Assembly (NCBI GenBank): GCA_900491605.1
Contig: UESW01004567.1
Coordinates: 307,497-371,496 of the forward strand
From: Calamus simplicifolius
Lineage: Eukaryota; Streptophyta; Magnoliopsida; Arecales; Arecaceae
DNA: 64,000 nucleotides
Reading direction: 5' to 3'
Below, in pieces: positions 20,801-33,500 of this stretch; within the stretch, counting starts at the first letter, position 1, and each line of letters opens with the position of its first letter. The translations under genes and the position numbers were made by a program. The notes beneath the pieces are model-generated. The model had not been told where the DNA came from and ran no database searches. It was given only the letters and a program-made list of their open reading frames with translations.

Positions 20801-20899
20801 CGGCTTCCGTGATGCTCGGCTTTTCCAGAGTCTCCAGGTGGAATTTTTGCTCGGCATCCATTGTCTCCGCGGTTGCCAGTCGGGAGAGTAGGTCGGCAC

Positions 20900-21260
20900 G
20901 GGCGTTCTCAGATCTGGGAATTTGAATAATTTCAAATTCAAAAAATGGGGAAGCAAGTTACGCACCTCCTGGAGATATCGAATCATGTTCGGTTCCCGAG
21001 CTTCAAACTCTCCCCGAACATGGCCGGCTACCAGCTGAGAGTCGGTGAAGGCGTTGAGCTTTTCCACCTTCAGGTTGCGGGCGATCCGGAGACCGGCTAA
21101 CAGGGCTTCGTACTCGGCTTCGTTGTTGGAAGCCGGGAAGGAGAATCGGACGCCATACTCGAAGGTCATCCCCTCAGGACTGGTAAGAACTAGACCCGCA
21201 CCGGAGTGATGGGCGTTGGACGACCCGTCGACGTGGAGGAGCCACCGGGCTCAGACTTTG
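20900..21260 (-). pseudogene. Tat-1 second (archaeal-type) RNase H
   Basis: LLHVDGSS and GAGLVLTSPEG lie in one frame near 21190-21235, then NNEAEYEALLAGLRIA and AFTDSQLVAGHVRGE follow in the next frame. These match the archaeal-type RNase H (RVT_3) found beside the ordinary RNase H in Tat elements. The acidic residues HVD, AEYEA and TDSQ are visible; a frameshift near 21170-21190 splits it. Confidence 0.85.
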
Positions 21261-21279
21261 GCTCTTCAGGGAGTCTGGG

Positions 21280-21740
21280 GTAGAACCGTCCTCCGGGATG
21301 GTACACTCGAGGAGGAAGTCGGCAGTACTTGGGCTTTGATGGCCGGGCGAGGCTGAAAATGTATGTCATGCTCGCTTAGCTCGACGGCCCATTTGGTCAT
21401 TCTTCCCGATGTCTCGGGACGGTGGACACCGCCTTGATGGGTTGGTCAGTCAGGACCGTTACAGAATGTGCTTGGAAATACGGCCGTAGCTTTCCGAACT
21501 GAGGTGATCAAGGCCAACACCATCTTTTCAATCCTGCTGTACCTCGTCTCCGCATCGCGGAGCAGCCTGCTCACATAGTAGATCGGCTTCTGGATCTTGC
21601 CTTCTTCCTTGATCAGCACCGAGCAGACCGCGCCTTCCGAAACGGCCAGGTACAAGAAAAGTCTCTCCTGGGGTCGGACTGCTGAGGAGCGGGGGCGAGC
21701 CGAGGTACTTCTTGAGATCTTGGAATGACCTTTGGCATTC
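21280..21740 (-). pseudogene. Tat-1 RNase H adjoining reverse transcriptase
   Basis: Reads YLAVSEGAVCSVLIKEEG, then QKPIYYVSRLL and AETRYSRIEKMVLALI, the usual gypsy RNase H (RVT_RNaseH_2) start. Its frame is shifted from that of the reverse transcriptase and breaks again near 21440-21480. Confidence 0.82.
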
Positions 21741-22421
21741 GGGAGTCCACTGGAAGTTTTTGGCCGATCGGAGAGTTTTGAAGAAGGGGAGGCATCTCTC
21801 GGCCGACCGCGCCACAAAGCGGTTAAGGGCCGCTATCCTCCCGGTTAGGCGCTGGACCTCTTTAATAGATGCAGGGGGCGCCATTTGTTGGAGAGCTTGA
21901 ATCTTCTGGGGGTTAGCTTCGATACCTCGCTGGGAGACCATGAAGCCGAGGAACTTCCCCGAGTTGACGCCGAAGGCGCACTTGGTCGGGTTGAGTTTCA
22001 TTCCATATTTGCGCAACGTTGCAAAGCTCTCCGAGAGGTCCTCGACATGCTGTGACGCCTCCTTGCTTTTGACCAGCATGTCGTCCACATACACCTCCAT
22101 GTTCCGGCCGATTTGCTCCTTGAACACCTTGTTGACCAGCCGCTGGTAGGTCGCCCCTGCATTTTTAAGACCGAAAGGCATAACTCGGTAACAGTAGGTA
22201 CCTCGGTCGGTTATGAAGGCGGTCTTTTCTTCATCTTCAGGGGCCATTCGGATCTGATTGTAGCCGGAATAGGCGTCCATGAATGACAGCATTTGGTGGC
22301 CTGAGGTGGCGTCCACGAGCTGATCGATCCGAGGGAGGGGGAAGCTGTCCTTCGGGCAGGCTTTGTTGAGGTCGGTGAAGTCGATGCAGATCCTCCATTT
22401 GCCGTTCGACTTTTTCACCAT
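21660..22421 (-). pseudogene. Tat-1 reverse transcriptase
   Basis: A long open frame with the gypsy blocks: KWRICIDFTDLNKACPKD, PLPRIDQLVDAT, FMDAYSGYNQI, TYCYRVMPFGLKNAGATYQR, and catalytic YVDD (22080-22091). LGFMVSQRGIEANPQKI and LTGRIAALNRF follow. The palm is intact within this frame; the joins to protease upstream (22415-22421) and RNase H downstream are frameshifted. Confidence 0.92.
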
Positions 22422-23308
22422 GACGACATTTGACAGCCAGTTGGGTAATTTACCTCTCGGACGAAGTTGGCCTTTATGAGTTTGTCGACCTCTTCTTCAA
22501 TGGCTTTTTGCCGCTCTGGGGCGAAGCTTCTCTTCTTCTGCTTAACAGGCCTGTGCATCTCGTCCACATTGAGATGGTGGACGAGGACCTCGGGGCTGAT
22601 TCCTGGCATGTCGGAGGCGGTCCAGGCGAAGATGTCGGCATTGCTTTGGAGGAATCTGATCAATCTGTGCCGAGGCTCTCCTTTGAGTAGCGACCCGATT
22701 CTTGTGGTTCGGTCGGGCCGAGCTTCGTCCAGCGGTACTTCCTCCAATTCTTCTGCCGGTTCTCCCCGTTGTTCGGCGAAGTCCTCACGAGCGTCTAGCC
22801 CGTCAACTTCGGGCATTCTAGACTGAAGGCTCGTAACGAAACATTGCCGAGCCATGGCTTGACTTCCCCGAACCACTCCAACTCCTCGCTCGGTGGGGAA
22901 CTTCATAGACAGATGCGGGATAGAGACAACCGCCTTGAGGGACATCAGGCCAGGCCTGCCGAATATGGCGTTGTATGGGGATCTGAGGTCGGTCACCAGG
23001 AAATCGGTCTGTACAATAGTCACAAGGGGCCAGGTTCCCGCGCGGACCGTCAGGGTGACGATTCCTTCCGGGATGATGACGTCGCCGGTGAATCCCATCA
23101 GGGTGGAATCCACGGCTCGAAGATTTTCCATGAGCAATTTCATCCTGGCAAACACACCGAGGTACAAAACGTTTACCGAGCTTCCACTATCAACAAGGAT
23201 TCGGCTTACATCATAATTGTTCAAATTAAGGGATACAACTAATGCGTCATCGTGGGGGAGCTGTATCCCAGGAGATCGTCGTCGGAGAAGGAGAGCTCGC
23301 CGGTGCAT
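22415..23308 (-). pseudogene. Tat-1 aspartic protease and linker
   Basis: The retropepsin active site ILVDSGSSVNVLY is near residues 37-49. YNAIFGRPGL follows, as in Tat proteases. The linker carries the conserved NADIFAWTASDMPGISPEV and HLNV just before the reverse transcriptase. The protease would cut the Gag-Pol precursor. Confidence 0.9.
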
Positions 23309-23437
23309 GCCTTCTTCGGCACCGGTGCATCACCGTCGCCCCTGGAGCTCGATCCGCCGGCCTCCTCAATCATGTTGATACGGCCAACCACGGGCGGATT
23401 TGGTGGAGGAGGAAGTTGTGGGAGCTCGGGCTGGCGG

Positions 23438-24907
23438 TCACCTCCTTTGCTGCGGCTCGGGTGCCCTCCTGAACTGATCCAGCCGTCCCCGCCGGATCAA
23501 TCTCTCTATTTCATTCTTCAGCTGCCAGCATTCTTCGGTGTCATGACCATGCTCCCTATGGTAGCGGCAGTACTTGGCGGGATCTCTTCGGGTCGGGTTC
23601 CCTCGGAGAGGTACTGGCCGGGGAAGTTGGCGCTCTATCTCCATGAGGATCTGCGCCCGGGGCACAGTCAGCGGAGTATAGCGATCGAATCGCCTGGGAG
23701 GACTCCGGGAGCGATTCCTTGGCGGTAGCGGAGGGGCTCTTTGGCGGCGAGGTGGACTTGGTCGATGGACGGGACGGTGTCTGTCGGGGACTTTGGGCTC
23801 TTGCTTCTTTCTTGCTTGCTCAGCGCGGGCCATCCTTCGCGACTCCTCGACCCTAGCGTATTTGTCCGCAAGGGCCATCATATCAGAAAGACATGGGGGT
23901 AGCTGACCTCCATTGCCAGGTAGAAGTCGCTCTCCTTCGAAACTCCCCCGCCAGGGCGGACATAGCCACCTCATGATTAAGGTGGTCCACCTCTAGCATG
24001 GCCTTGTTGAAACGGCCAAGATAATTCCTCAAGGACTCCCCCTCTCTCTGCTTGACTTCGGAGAGGGAGTCGGATCTTCGTCGATGGCGGCGGCTGCTGA
24101 CGAACTGGCCAATAAAAAGGCGGCTCAGCTCGTCGAACGATTCAATGGAACCCGGTTTCAAGGCATTGAACCAGGTTCGGGCGGATCCTCTGAGGGTGGA
24201 CGGGAAGGCTCGGCAGAGGACCGCGTCAGATGCTCCGTGGAACATCATTATTGACCGGAAGCTACTGAGATGGTCGTCCGGGTCGGTGGAGCCATGATAG
24301 GGCTCGACGGCTGGCAGTTTGACATGGGAGGGAATCACTTCCTCCATGATTCCCTTAGAGAAAGGGATGCCCTGCTCTGCCTTGGGCTGGGGAAGATGGG
24401 TCTGCTTGGCGGCGTCAGCTCCTGACGCATTTCCTGGATCTGACGGCGGATCTCCTCTTCACCGCCGAAAGGAGGAGCTAGGCGCGAGAACCGCAAGGAC
24501 GGCGTGGAGTCATGGTGAGACATCGTCGGGGAGAGGGAGCGGGCTCATCGAGATCTGGAAGGATCTCTATCGTAACCGGTTCGAGGGACCAGTTTGTCCC
24601 CCCTGGGGTGATGTGGGGGATCCGCTGACTCATGCGGGTCAGAGGAGGAGGTCGCCGGCGAGGAAGAAATCGCCGTTTCTTTCTGAGGATGCGAAGCAGG
24701 AGGAGCTGCAAGGCGCTCCTGAACCAGATGGGTGAGGGCCTGGACCTGTTGGACCAGCGTAGCGAACTGGTCTTGGGTCACCGGGATAGCAGGCGGCGAC
24801 GGAGTTTCGACCGGTGGGGGTTGTGGCGCTGCAGCGCCAGTCGGATCAGGCCTCTGGGAAGCGACCTGATCTTGGGCATCAGAGGCTGCTCTCCTCCGGT
24901 TGGCCAT
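23438..24907 (-). pseudogene. Tat-1 gag
   Basis: In order: a proline- and alanine-rich N-terminus (24907-24545); EEEIRRQIQEMRQ (about 24460); the retrotrans_gag capsid core (24347-23900) with YHGSTDPDDHLSSF and ARTWFNALKPGSI; an arginine-rich basic region; and a knuckle, YCRYHREHGHDTEECW (about 23530). The frame shifts at least twice. The start is the first ATG after an 85-bp leader that follows the LTR. Confidence 0.88.
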
Positions 24908-24970
24908 TGGAGAGGTTCTTCTCCGGATTTAGATCCTTGTCTCCTTTCTTCAAGTTTTAATGGGACTTGA

Positions 24971-24992
24971 GACCCTTCCTCTAGCGCCAATC
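24971..24992 (-). other. Primer-binding site region of Tat-1
   Basis: Read on the minus strand, TTGGCGCTAGAGGAAGGGTC begins two bases after the LTR end. Tat-2 has TTGGCGCGCCAGGAAGGG in the same place. The TGGCGC start fits a tRNA 3' end, but I cannot say which tRNA. Confidence 0.7.
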
Positions 24993-26022
24993 TGTTGCCG
25001 CCGGAATCCGTCCTCCGACTCGGGCGCGGTCGATCTCTAGGGAGAGGGGTACGGCGGACCTGCAAAAAGAAGCCCACACGCGGAGGGACGCTGGGGGTGG
25101 TCCTCCACGGAAGACCCTCCGACGCTCAAGTCAGTGGAGAAGAAATCGGTGATCAACCAGACAGTGGGGAGGTGGATCTCTCCGGAGACCTCTCCGGGGG
25201 TGGCCAATCGGAGGCTCCGAAGGGCGGGAGCACCGACGAGCTGCCTGGAGAGAGGAGAGTGAGAGTGGGGGCGCAAGCGCGCAAGTGTGCGTACAGAGTT
25301 GCATACCTGGGAGAATTTGTGAGACTGATATTTATAGACTGTCGTTTGGTCTTGAGCGCCTTCTGGAAGGTTCGGAGGTTGTTACGATACGGAGACGGAC
25401 AGAATCAGGCCGTTGTGGGGCCGTTAGAATCCGTATCTTGTTTGTTCAGAGATTGACGGCTGGAGAGCTCCTTGACGCCTCGAGATCTGGTTGAGTAGGC
25501 CTGGGGCGGTTATGATAGGCTTTAGGCCACGTCCCGACATGATTCCTTGTCCAGGATGCCGTTTCGATAGGCTTGGGCTCTCCCGCCTCAGGTTCCGCGG
25601 AGGTAAGTGTTAGGTTTCGGATTGCAGATGAAGCCGAGCTACAGAGGCCCAGAAGGGCCGAGCTAGAGAAGCCCGGAGGGAGCCGAGCTATGGAAGCCCG
25701 GAGAAGCCGAGCTACGGGAGCTCGGAGGGAGCCGAGCTATGGAAGCCCGGAGGGAGCCGAGCCACGGAAGCCCGGAGGGGCCGAGCTACGGAAGCCCGGA
25801 GGGGGCCGAGCCATGGAAGCCTGGAGGGGGGCCGAGCCATGGAAGCCCGGAGAGGCCGAGCTACGGAAGCCCGGAGGGGGCCGAGCCACAGAAGCCCGGA
25901 GAAGCCGAGCTATGGAAGCCCGGAAGGGCCGAGCTATGAAAGCCCGGATGGAACGAAGGAAGGAGGTTAGCCTTAACCGTCTTGCACGGATATTAACGTA
26001 ATGATGATTTTATCCCTCAACA
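24993..26022 (-). repeat. 5' LTR of Tat-1 (right end in window)
   Basis: 1,030 bp, TGTTGCCGCCGG to TCCCTCAACA, homologous to 10187-11364. Contains TATA box 25327-25336 and array 25633-25950. Followed by GAAAG. Differences from the partner in the first 120 bp are nearly all C/T or G/A. Confidence 0.93.
25633..25950. repeat. Tandem array in second Tat-1 LTR
   Basis: About 13 copies of the GCCGAGCTACGGAAGCCCGG unit; the partner array at 10829-11292 has more, so copy number has changed since insertion. Confidence 0.9.
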
Positions 26023-27569
26023 GAAAGAAAGAAAGAAAGAAAGGAAAACACTGAAAGAGATTGAGGGCCTTAGGACCTTCTGACAACCTTAAGTCTCAAT
26101 CAATAGTCAATCAGCGATGATAAAAATATGAGAGAGCAAGCCAGTATCTAAATTGGCATTTTTCTTTCTTGATGTTAGCCAGTGACTGTTGTAGAGCTAC
26201 GATGGCTTGGGGCTGATGGAGACTCACATAGGGAAAAGAATGGTTGGCAACTGGCAAACCAAATTGAAGAAGAGAGAGAAATAATTCATAATTGTGATGG
26301 GGAAGATAAGAGTAATGGGAGTGATAAAGAGCTTTAAATGGAGAAAAGATTGAGGCTAGAAGGGTGATCCATCCTCTCTTCATGCTATTTGATGTCTCCC
26401 ACATCACTTCTGTTGTTGTTGGAATGGTTGGATCGATCAATTAAAGTCAATCATAAATAAACTTTCTTCCACTACTTCCTCGATTAAGTCCGGACCAAAC
26501 ACAAGGAAAGAATATCACAAAGGGGCTGTTTGGATGGGTAAAGTCAACGTGTTCATAAGTGAGACCGAGATAATCCAAGGGTGACTAAGTCAGAGTAACG
26601 ACAAAGTAAAGAAGGGACCAAAGAAGATGATCTGCCATGGCGATGGAAGGCTAGCTAAGAGGGGTCAAGGGACTGTGAACTTGAAATCTAAAGCATTTCT
26701 TTTGATCTTTCTAAAATTTATTCAAACTTAAAGCAGTTCAAATAAACCAACAACTCAACTGTAAATTAAGATGGTTTTCAAATCCTACATTGTTCCTTAT
26801 TCGATCAAGTTTAAAAGATTATCCAAATTACATATCGAATTGGTCAACGGTCCAATCAATTCAACCAACCGAGCTGATGTGTTGCTTAAAATATTGATGA
26901 TCAGTTTTTAATATTTACACAAATTATATCATCAAATTATGGTACGTTAGTACCAATCGTGGCCTTTTTTTTTCGATTATTTATTTATTTATTTATTTAT
27001 TTTTATTTTATATAAATGGATGATCATACAAGTCTAGTGTAAATCAGTCCAGATAAGTTAGAAAATAAAATCTGATTAAAACAAAAGGACAAAGGTTATT
27101 ATGCTTCTAAGTCCAAATTCAGCAGCAGAGTTAGCTTCTTGATAGACATGACTGATGTGGTAATTCGAATGTCATGAAACAAAAGGGTTAAGTGGAGTGG
27201 ATATCATCATCTTATCGGAGCCATCGTATAACAGTAAGAAAATCCCCTCAATAAGGAGGCTGTGAACACGAAAGATCTGAATGGCGTAGGAGATGTCAGC
27301 CCAGACTGAGCATAGCTAAGCAAACGGACCAAATAATCCAAGAGGCCAAAGCGATCAACAGCCAGCCACCATGAAGGTTATTTTAATTTTTTTCAAATTT
27401 AAGTAACCGCCGCAACGGTGTACAAATGACAGCCAGCCACATGAATCCAACGTGGCAAGTGCAAAAACCAACCAAAAATAACATTTTTTTTTAAAAAAAA
27501 TAAGGTTTTGGCCCTAACGCATGTGGCAGCACATAACGTTACCCTTCGAGCTCGGCGCGGGGAAGGAGA
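26023..27569. other. Intergenic DNA upstream of the DUF1295 gene
   Basis: Begins with a GAAA microsatellite (26023-26042) and has an ATTT microsatellite (about 26978-27010). No credible ORF and no clear TATA box close to the ATG at 27570; the 5' UTR and promoter of the gene must lie here. Confidence 0.6.
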
Positions 27570-30500
27570 ATGGGTACCGCTCTCGAGTCCCATTTCTTGG
27601 CCCTCACCGCCCTCGTCACTGTACTCTCTCTATCTCACTCTCTCTCTCTTTCTACAGTATTGTTCTTCTATTCCTCACCTTTCCATGATTGATAGGTCGG
27701 ATATCAGCTGGTATTCTTCATCGTTACCGCGCTACTTAGGTTTGACAAGGTCACTGACTTTGCCGGTAAATATATTGTTCTCTGCCCATCTAGTATATCT
27801 TCCAATTCCCCTCTAATTGCTGGAAAAAAGAATTCTTTAGATAATTTACTTTACAGCTGTTTATACTTATGTGCCGTTAAATTCCTCGCTTTCTTTTGGC
27901 ATATATTTTTGTGGCTGCAACAAAGTCTGCTTATGAAAATTTTGTTCTAATTATGATGAGAACAGTAATAATTAGGTTTTGATATAATGAGAAAATTCAT
28001 ATATCTGCTTTTTTTTTTCGCCCCAAATGGTGGGTTTTTTTTTTGTTTTGAAAAAAAAATAAGGATGGATGCAAGCTATGTTCTTTTATGTTTGAAAAAA
28101 AATGCTGTACACAGTGAACATTGGTCATATCCTTTTTTTTTTTTGTGGAAGAGCATGAATATAAATCAATGTTTTTTTTTCCCTTTTTTTTTCTGTTTCT
28201 GTCCTTTTTCTTCTTTTTTTTTTTTTGGTGGAGGGACGCATATTATTAAACAAGGGCGGTAGCCCTTCAGCAACTCTAATCCCAATTCCACAGGTATAGA
28301 TATAAAATTCAGAATTATCTCAAAGCATTTACATGTATCATGTGCACATGATAGAGATTCATTTTCTAATCAACTTACTCAAACAGAATAGGCATGCATT
28401 CTGTAAGGAAACATGGGAAACTATAAAGAACTGCACCATGGTAACAGCATCAAACAAACCATGCGAAGCCTTTTGGTTGTTTATAGCAGAACTACTAAGA
28501 ATGTAAGAAAAAACACGCTCGCAGGGTCTAAAGGCTCATTGTTACGGCATTGAGAAGGCAACCTGACAAATTAAATGACGATAAGAAAATTGAAGAGATA
28601 TTGATGATTTGGTTCTCTCATTTTTCATGTTTGCTTTGAGTTTATGAGATCCATATGGGACTAAAATGGGACTAGTGTCCTATGAACTAGTGGGCCTGGA
28701 GGAATTATATCATATGGTTAGACCTAGAAACAAGTCTAGGAGGTGCCTGATAGATATTTGGATTTGGTCTTATTAAAGAGATTGAGATGGAAAAGCTAGG
28801 ATTCTACAGCAAATGAAGTGAAATTATGTTCCCTTTATCTCTATTCTTTGTTGATGGTTCAAAGAGCCAACAAAATTTATTTATTTGAAGCACTGAATCT
28901 GAGTAGTTGGGTTTTATAATTTTTTCTAAGGTATTTGAGTATGCTGCTTTATTTCATGCTTTCATTTTGTTATGCTTGATGCAGGTAGCACAAATTTTGT
29001 TATACTTGGTATACTAACTCTTGCTTTAAAAGGAGCATGGCATTTCCGACAGGTACGGCCACTCATCACTGTTTTATGTATCCTAAAATTGTTTTACTAT
29101 GACAATAGTAAAAGTGTAAAACAACAGTGAGTTACTTGGTCAACAAATTATGCACTTGCATTTTAATACCTGCATGTGTCTATTTATCTTGTTTAAGTTA
29201 GATAACCTGTGTTTGTTTTATGTTGACATTTCTAGACTATAATCATCTTTATTTGTGAGTCCTCTCGATGTGCCATTAAGGATCTTTCTTTGTGTTTTAA
29301 ATTTTATGGATTGATTTTTGTTCGGATAGTCTAGCAATTTGTAACTTTCCCACTGTACCCAAGTGTTTGTTTGTAGTGTTTCTAACTAATCGGTGGCAAG
29401 GATGAGAAAACATGGATGGATATTTCTCATTTATCAGATGTGAACAAGTTTAAGAATTCAAATTAGTTCATCAACTGTCAGTCACCCTGATACTTTAGTA
29501 AGTTGTATTGTATGTTAGTAAGTCTTAACCCAGAGCATGCATACTTGACCATCAGACAAAAAGCATTCATAGACAGCAAGTCAATGCAAGAGCTCTTACA
29601 CGTTAATTAAATTTGGTTTTCTGCTCTTTACATAATACATATTTATAATATCTTAGGTAAATACTTATCTTGACATGTAATCTGTTTGTCATTCAGGAAT
29701 CATAGCAAATGCTGGCAAATTGCGTCCAATCTGAAGCTAGCAAAACCAATGTTTAACTCACAATTTTATTTGCATTTTGCAGAGAAAAAAAAATCATGAA
29801 CCTGATGTTGTTTCAGTTATAAGAATTTCTTGGTCAAGAATTTTACAAATTATTCTAGAACATGGCATAGCCATATTTGCATTGTTTGTTGAATTTCTAA
29901 AAAAACTTATGAATTATCCATCATATAAAAACTAGCTGAATTGTTTTGCAAATTATTCATAGGTTGACCAACAGGACATGAAGAATTTGTACAATTCAAA
30001 GAATTCATGAATGCATTGCTAGTTTATAGGTATATTTCAATGTGGAGTCATGGACTAACATGCACTGGAAACTATGTGGATCAAGGAACTGGGAAAACAT
30101 AAGGAAATAAGGAAAGAAAGGGAAACAGAAGGGAATAAACGACTTGGGTTTTATATAGCCTTTGGAACAGAATAAAGTCTACTAGAAGTCTGTGGGCCCC
30201 ATTCTTAATTCTCTCAAGTAAACGAATCAGAATCAATGTCCATTTCCCTCTCCTAGAAAGAACATTCTTGCTTCCTCTTGTATTTTGTTTTTTTAATTCT
30301 TTTACATCTTCTCCTTTTAAATAAAAGACAAGAAGAAAAATTCCTTTATATCTTCACCATAACCCTTGGGATAGTTAATGTGAAATGATTATGAAAAAAA
30401 TTTATAAATTACAAATCTTTACCTTAAATTATCTATATTTTATTATTTATTAATTTAATTTTCTGAATTACTTCTGAAGTTTTTTTTTTATTTTCTAGAT

Positions 30501-33500
30501 TTTTTCTGAATTATGAAATTTTTAACATCACCAAATTATTTCCTAATGCCAAACTTTTGAACTACGGATGTAGTAGGTATAGGTCCAAAAACTGTCCTGT
30601 CAAGTAATATGTATTCTTGAAGATGTTAAGGGGAGTTTGTAAAATAGAGCTCAAAGTTTGCACTTCTTTTTTGCTGAAAACTTTACTATTCACTCAAAAC
30701 AAGTAAAGGCATGATAACTTGCCTGCCGAAAACATCAGTTGAGAAGACTTGAAACATGAAATGGATATACATAAGTTTACATGCACATGTACATGCTTTC
30801 AGGCATGCATGCATGCATTTACATACCTCTGTTCATGCATTCATGCGTTTGTGAAGTCATCTGATTTTTTTCTTGGAGAATAATTTGTTTTTCAACTTTT
30901 GAAAAATCTAGCCCCCTGTCAGTCCATTTCAATTGTCTTTTCCTCCTATAGCAATTTAGACCTTTTAGAAAAACAAGGGGATGTTAAAAAGGATCCTGTT
31001 TCCAACATGTCATTCTTGCATTATAACTAACAGAGACAGTGGAACATTGGATTCTGATTTCATTTAGTCAACAAATCTGCATTGTGCTTCTTTATAACTC
31101 TCTAGATACATAATCTGAATAATTGTAACTCATTTATTATGGTGATTTTACATTTACAACTTTGTAACGTATACATGAATGTAAATAAATCGGCTACGGC
31201 TGGTCTTCAACCAATGAAATCAAGAATTTCATTCTTCAACCAATGAAATCAAGAATTTTATTCTTTTTGTGAATCATTAAATTGTCAATAGTCGAGATGG
31301 GTGCATCATAACAGGTCCTCTGCTTTGTTGTATTTGCATAACTTTGCCTGGTCTGCATTTACTTCTATGCCTTTCCACATCACCATTCAATGCAAATTGA
31401 TTTTTCTCCCATTCTTTTAGTTTTTTATTTTATGTAGCATCTATAGTCTTATCTTGTGGCTTTAGTTCTCTTGGCTAGCATCTTTAACTCTTGTTTTTAT
31501 TCATAAGTTCTGTAATTTGACTTGTCATAGTTGATGCCATTCAAAACTCTGGATGAAAGTGATGAGGAAGAATTTAAAAAGCTTCTAACCATGAAGGGTC
31601 TAGCCAGCATATTTGAATGCATAGTAAAGTGCTTATAAAGTCTATCCTGTCTAGGAGAGTGATGACTACAGTATACTTCAAGAGCTTTTCAGCACAGAAC
31701 TATTATTTGTTCAGTTCTTCAAACATTAAAATCAATTAACAGCCTAGCACTTGGTTTTATTTCAAATACCAGCTATTACTGTAGCCTTTCAATTTATGTC
31801 TGTAGTGATAAGATTTGCATATGATTTCTCATAGAGAATGTTGTTATAGTTTTCTAAATCAGTAAATATCTTAATTCATAAAGGGTCTATTTCAGCTCTG
31901 CAAATTAATTTGCATTAACCTGGCTCATTTCAGCCATAAACGTTAACTGAATAAGTCATCTGATTGATATACTTGAAATGTAACTCCATGTCAACAATTC
32001 CCTTTTGAAATGTATAAAGCTATCTATCTAAACATGTAGTTCTGGATTGCAGATTGTCTTGACAATGCTTGTAGTACTTTGGGGACTTCGCTTGGGATTA
32101 TTTTTATTGATGAGGTATGCATGTTGAACATCATAAACTAGTATGCTCTGTTCTATGCAGAGTCTGCATTTTTTTGAGTTGATCTCTTTGCTTGGATTGG
32201 TTTCATGATTTTCTATCCAGCAAATGGATTAGTGATATTCCTCCTTTCTTTGAAACACCATCATGTTAGTAATTCTGATAAGTTATAGGTTGTCTCATTA
32301 ATTTCTGGATCTTGGTGGCAATAGATTTCAAAGATTTCTGGTTTCTGCAACCATTTTATGATGTCCTTAGCACTCTTTTTTCTTGTGCTTTAGTAGATAG
32401 ACTATTTAGTTGCGTTGTTGTTCCATGGCACAGTTGATCATGAGGATGTTTGTAAGAAGTGAACTGCAATTGAATAGAACTTATTTTTATGCAATTGTCT
32501 GGACGTAGCTTGAATTTAAGATGCGGTCAAAATTATTATTGATAATCTAACTTTAAACAAATATTTATATTTATAGATGATTTATGTCAAAGGTTGAATT
32601 CAAAAATAATATCAGTCAATCAGCTTCTACTAGTGAAAGTAAAAGAGAAATGACTGTAAGGAACAATATTATGTGATAACATAATGAAAAGAAAAAAAAA
32701 AAAAAAAAGAGAGAGAAGAGAAGAAATAAGAGAGAACAAGAAGGGAAGGATGGTGTTGCATGGCCAGATATGCACACACTTATCTTTATTTATAGATTTG
32801 GTCTCTGAGCATAGAATAGTTCTCCCCTGTTTGCAAAAGTATGAACCAGTCTGATGATGATTCTATAAAGTATGAACCAGTTTGATGATGATTCTATCAA
32901 TTTAGCAACAAAGTACCAATTTCATCTGATATCACAGATATCGAGCAAACCATCAGGTTGATTTGTAGGTATTGATGATGCGTGACTTGGACCAGGATGC
33001 CTGTGAACTTGATGAAAATTTGGTGTTATGTTACTTTCCAAATGAATAGAGATTAATCATATCTATTTCATGACCTTTGTTGCATAAAATCGACAATTGT
33101 TATTGGGCTAATTTGTCTGGTAGAGGGCTTTTTTGTTGTAATTATGAATTTTAAACTGATTTGCTAAAGTAGATGGCAAGCCTATCATCAGAATCTAATC
33201 AATTTCATCAGTTTTCATAATAATGCAAGTCATAATTGTCAGATTAACATAACTAATGAATTAAAAAATAACAAGCAGTTAAGAATAAACAACACTCTTG
33301 TAACGAAAGGACAACCAGTTGCCTTATATATTTGTGTACTGATAACTATATCGCAAGTTTCTAATCCAACTAGATTGAAAAATAATCTCTTTTCACAAAA
33401 GCCTGTCAACAAGCATGTCATAACAAAGCAAATAGTAGTACATTCATTGATTTAAATGGCATTAAATTACCTTGGAAACCTAAAAAAATAACAAAGAAAT

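Larger units (their letters stand above)
10187..26022 (-). mobile_element. Tat-1: 15.8-kb Ty3/gypsy Tat-lineage retrotransposon with antisense cassettes
   Basis: LTRs at 10187-11364 and 24993-26022, with 5-bp duplication GAAAG. Coding order on the minus strand is gag (24907-23438), protease, reverse transcriptase, RNase H, a second archaeal-type RNase H, and integrase ending at 19557. The extra RNase H marks the non-chromoviral Tat lineage. From 19556 to 11365 there is about 8.2 kb of non-pol DNA with plus-strand ORFs, promoters and three hairpin arrays. All long ORFs are interrupted by frameshifts, so the copy is probably inactive. LTR divergence looks like several percent, mostly transitions. 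Confidence 0.93.

Noticed and set aside
26520..26560. GGGGCTGTTTGGATGGG as a possible hAT-type MITE end
   Set aside because: No inverted partner or 8-bp duplication could be found nearby.
27987..28262. 91-codon phenylalanine-rich ORF
   Set aside because: Poly-T tracts in intron 2 of the DUF1295 gene translated as Phe; an artefact.
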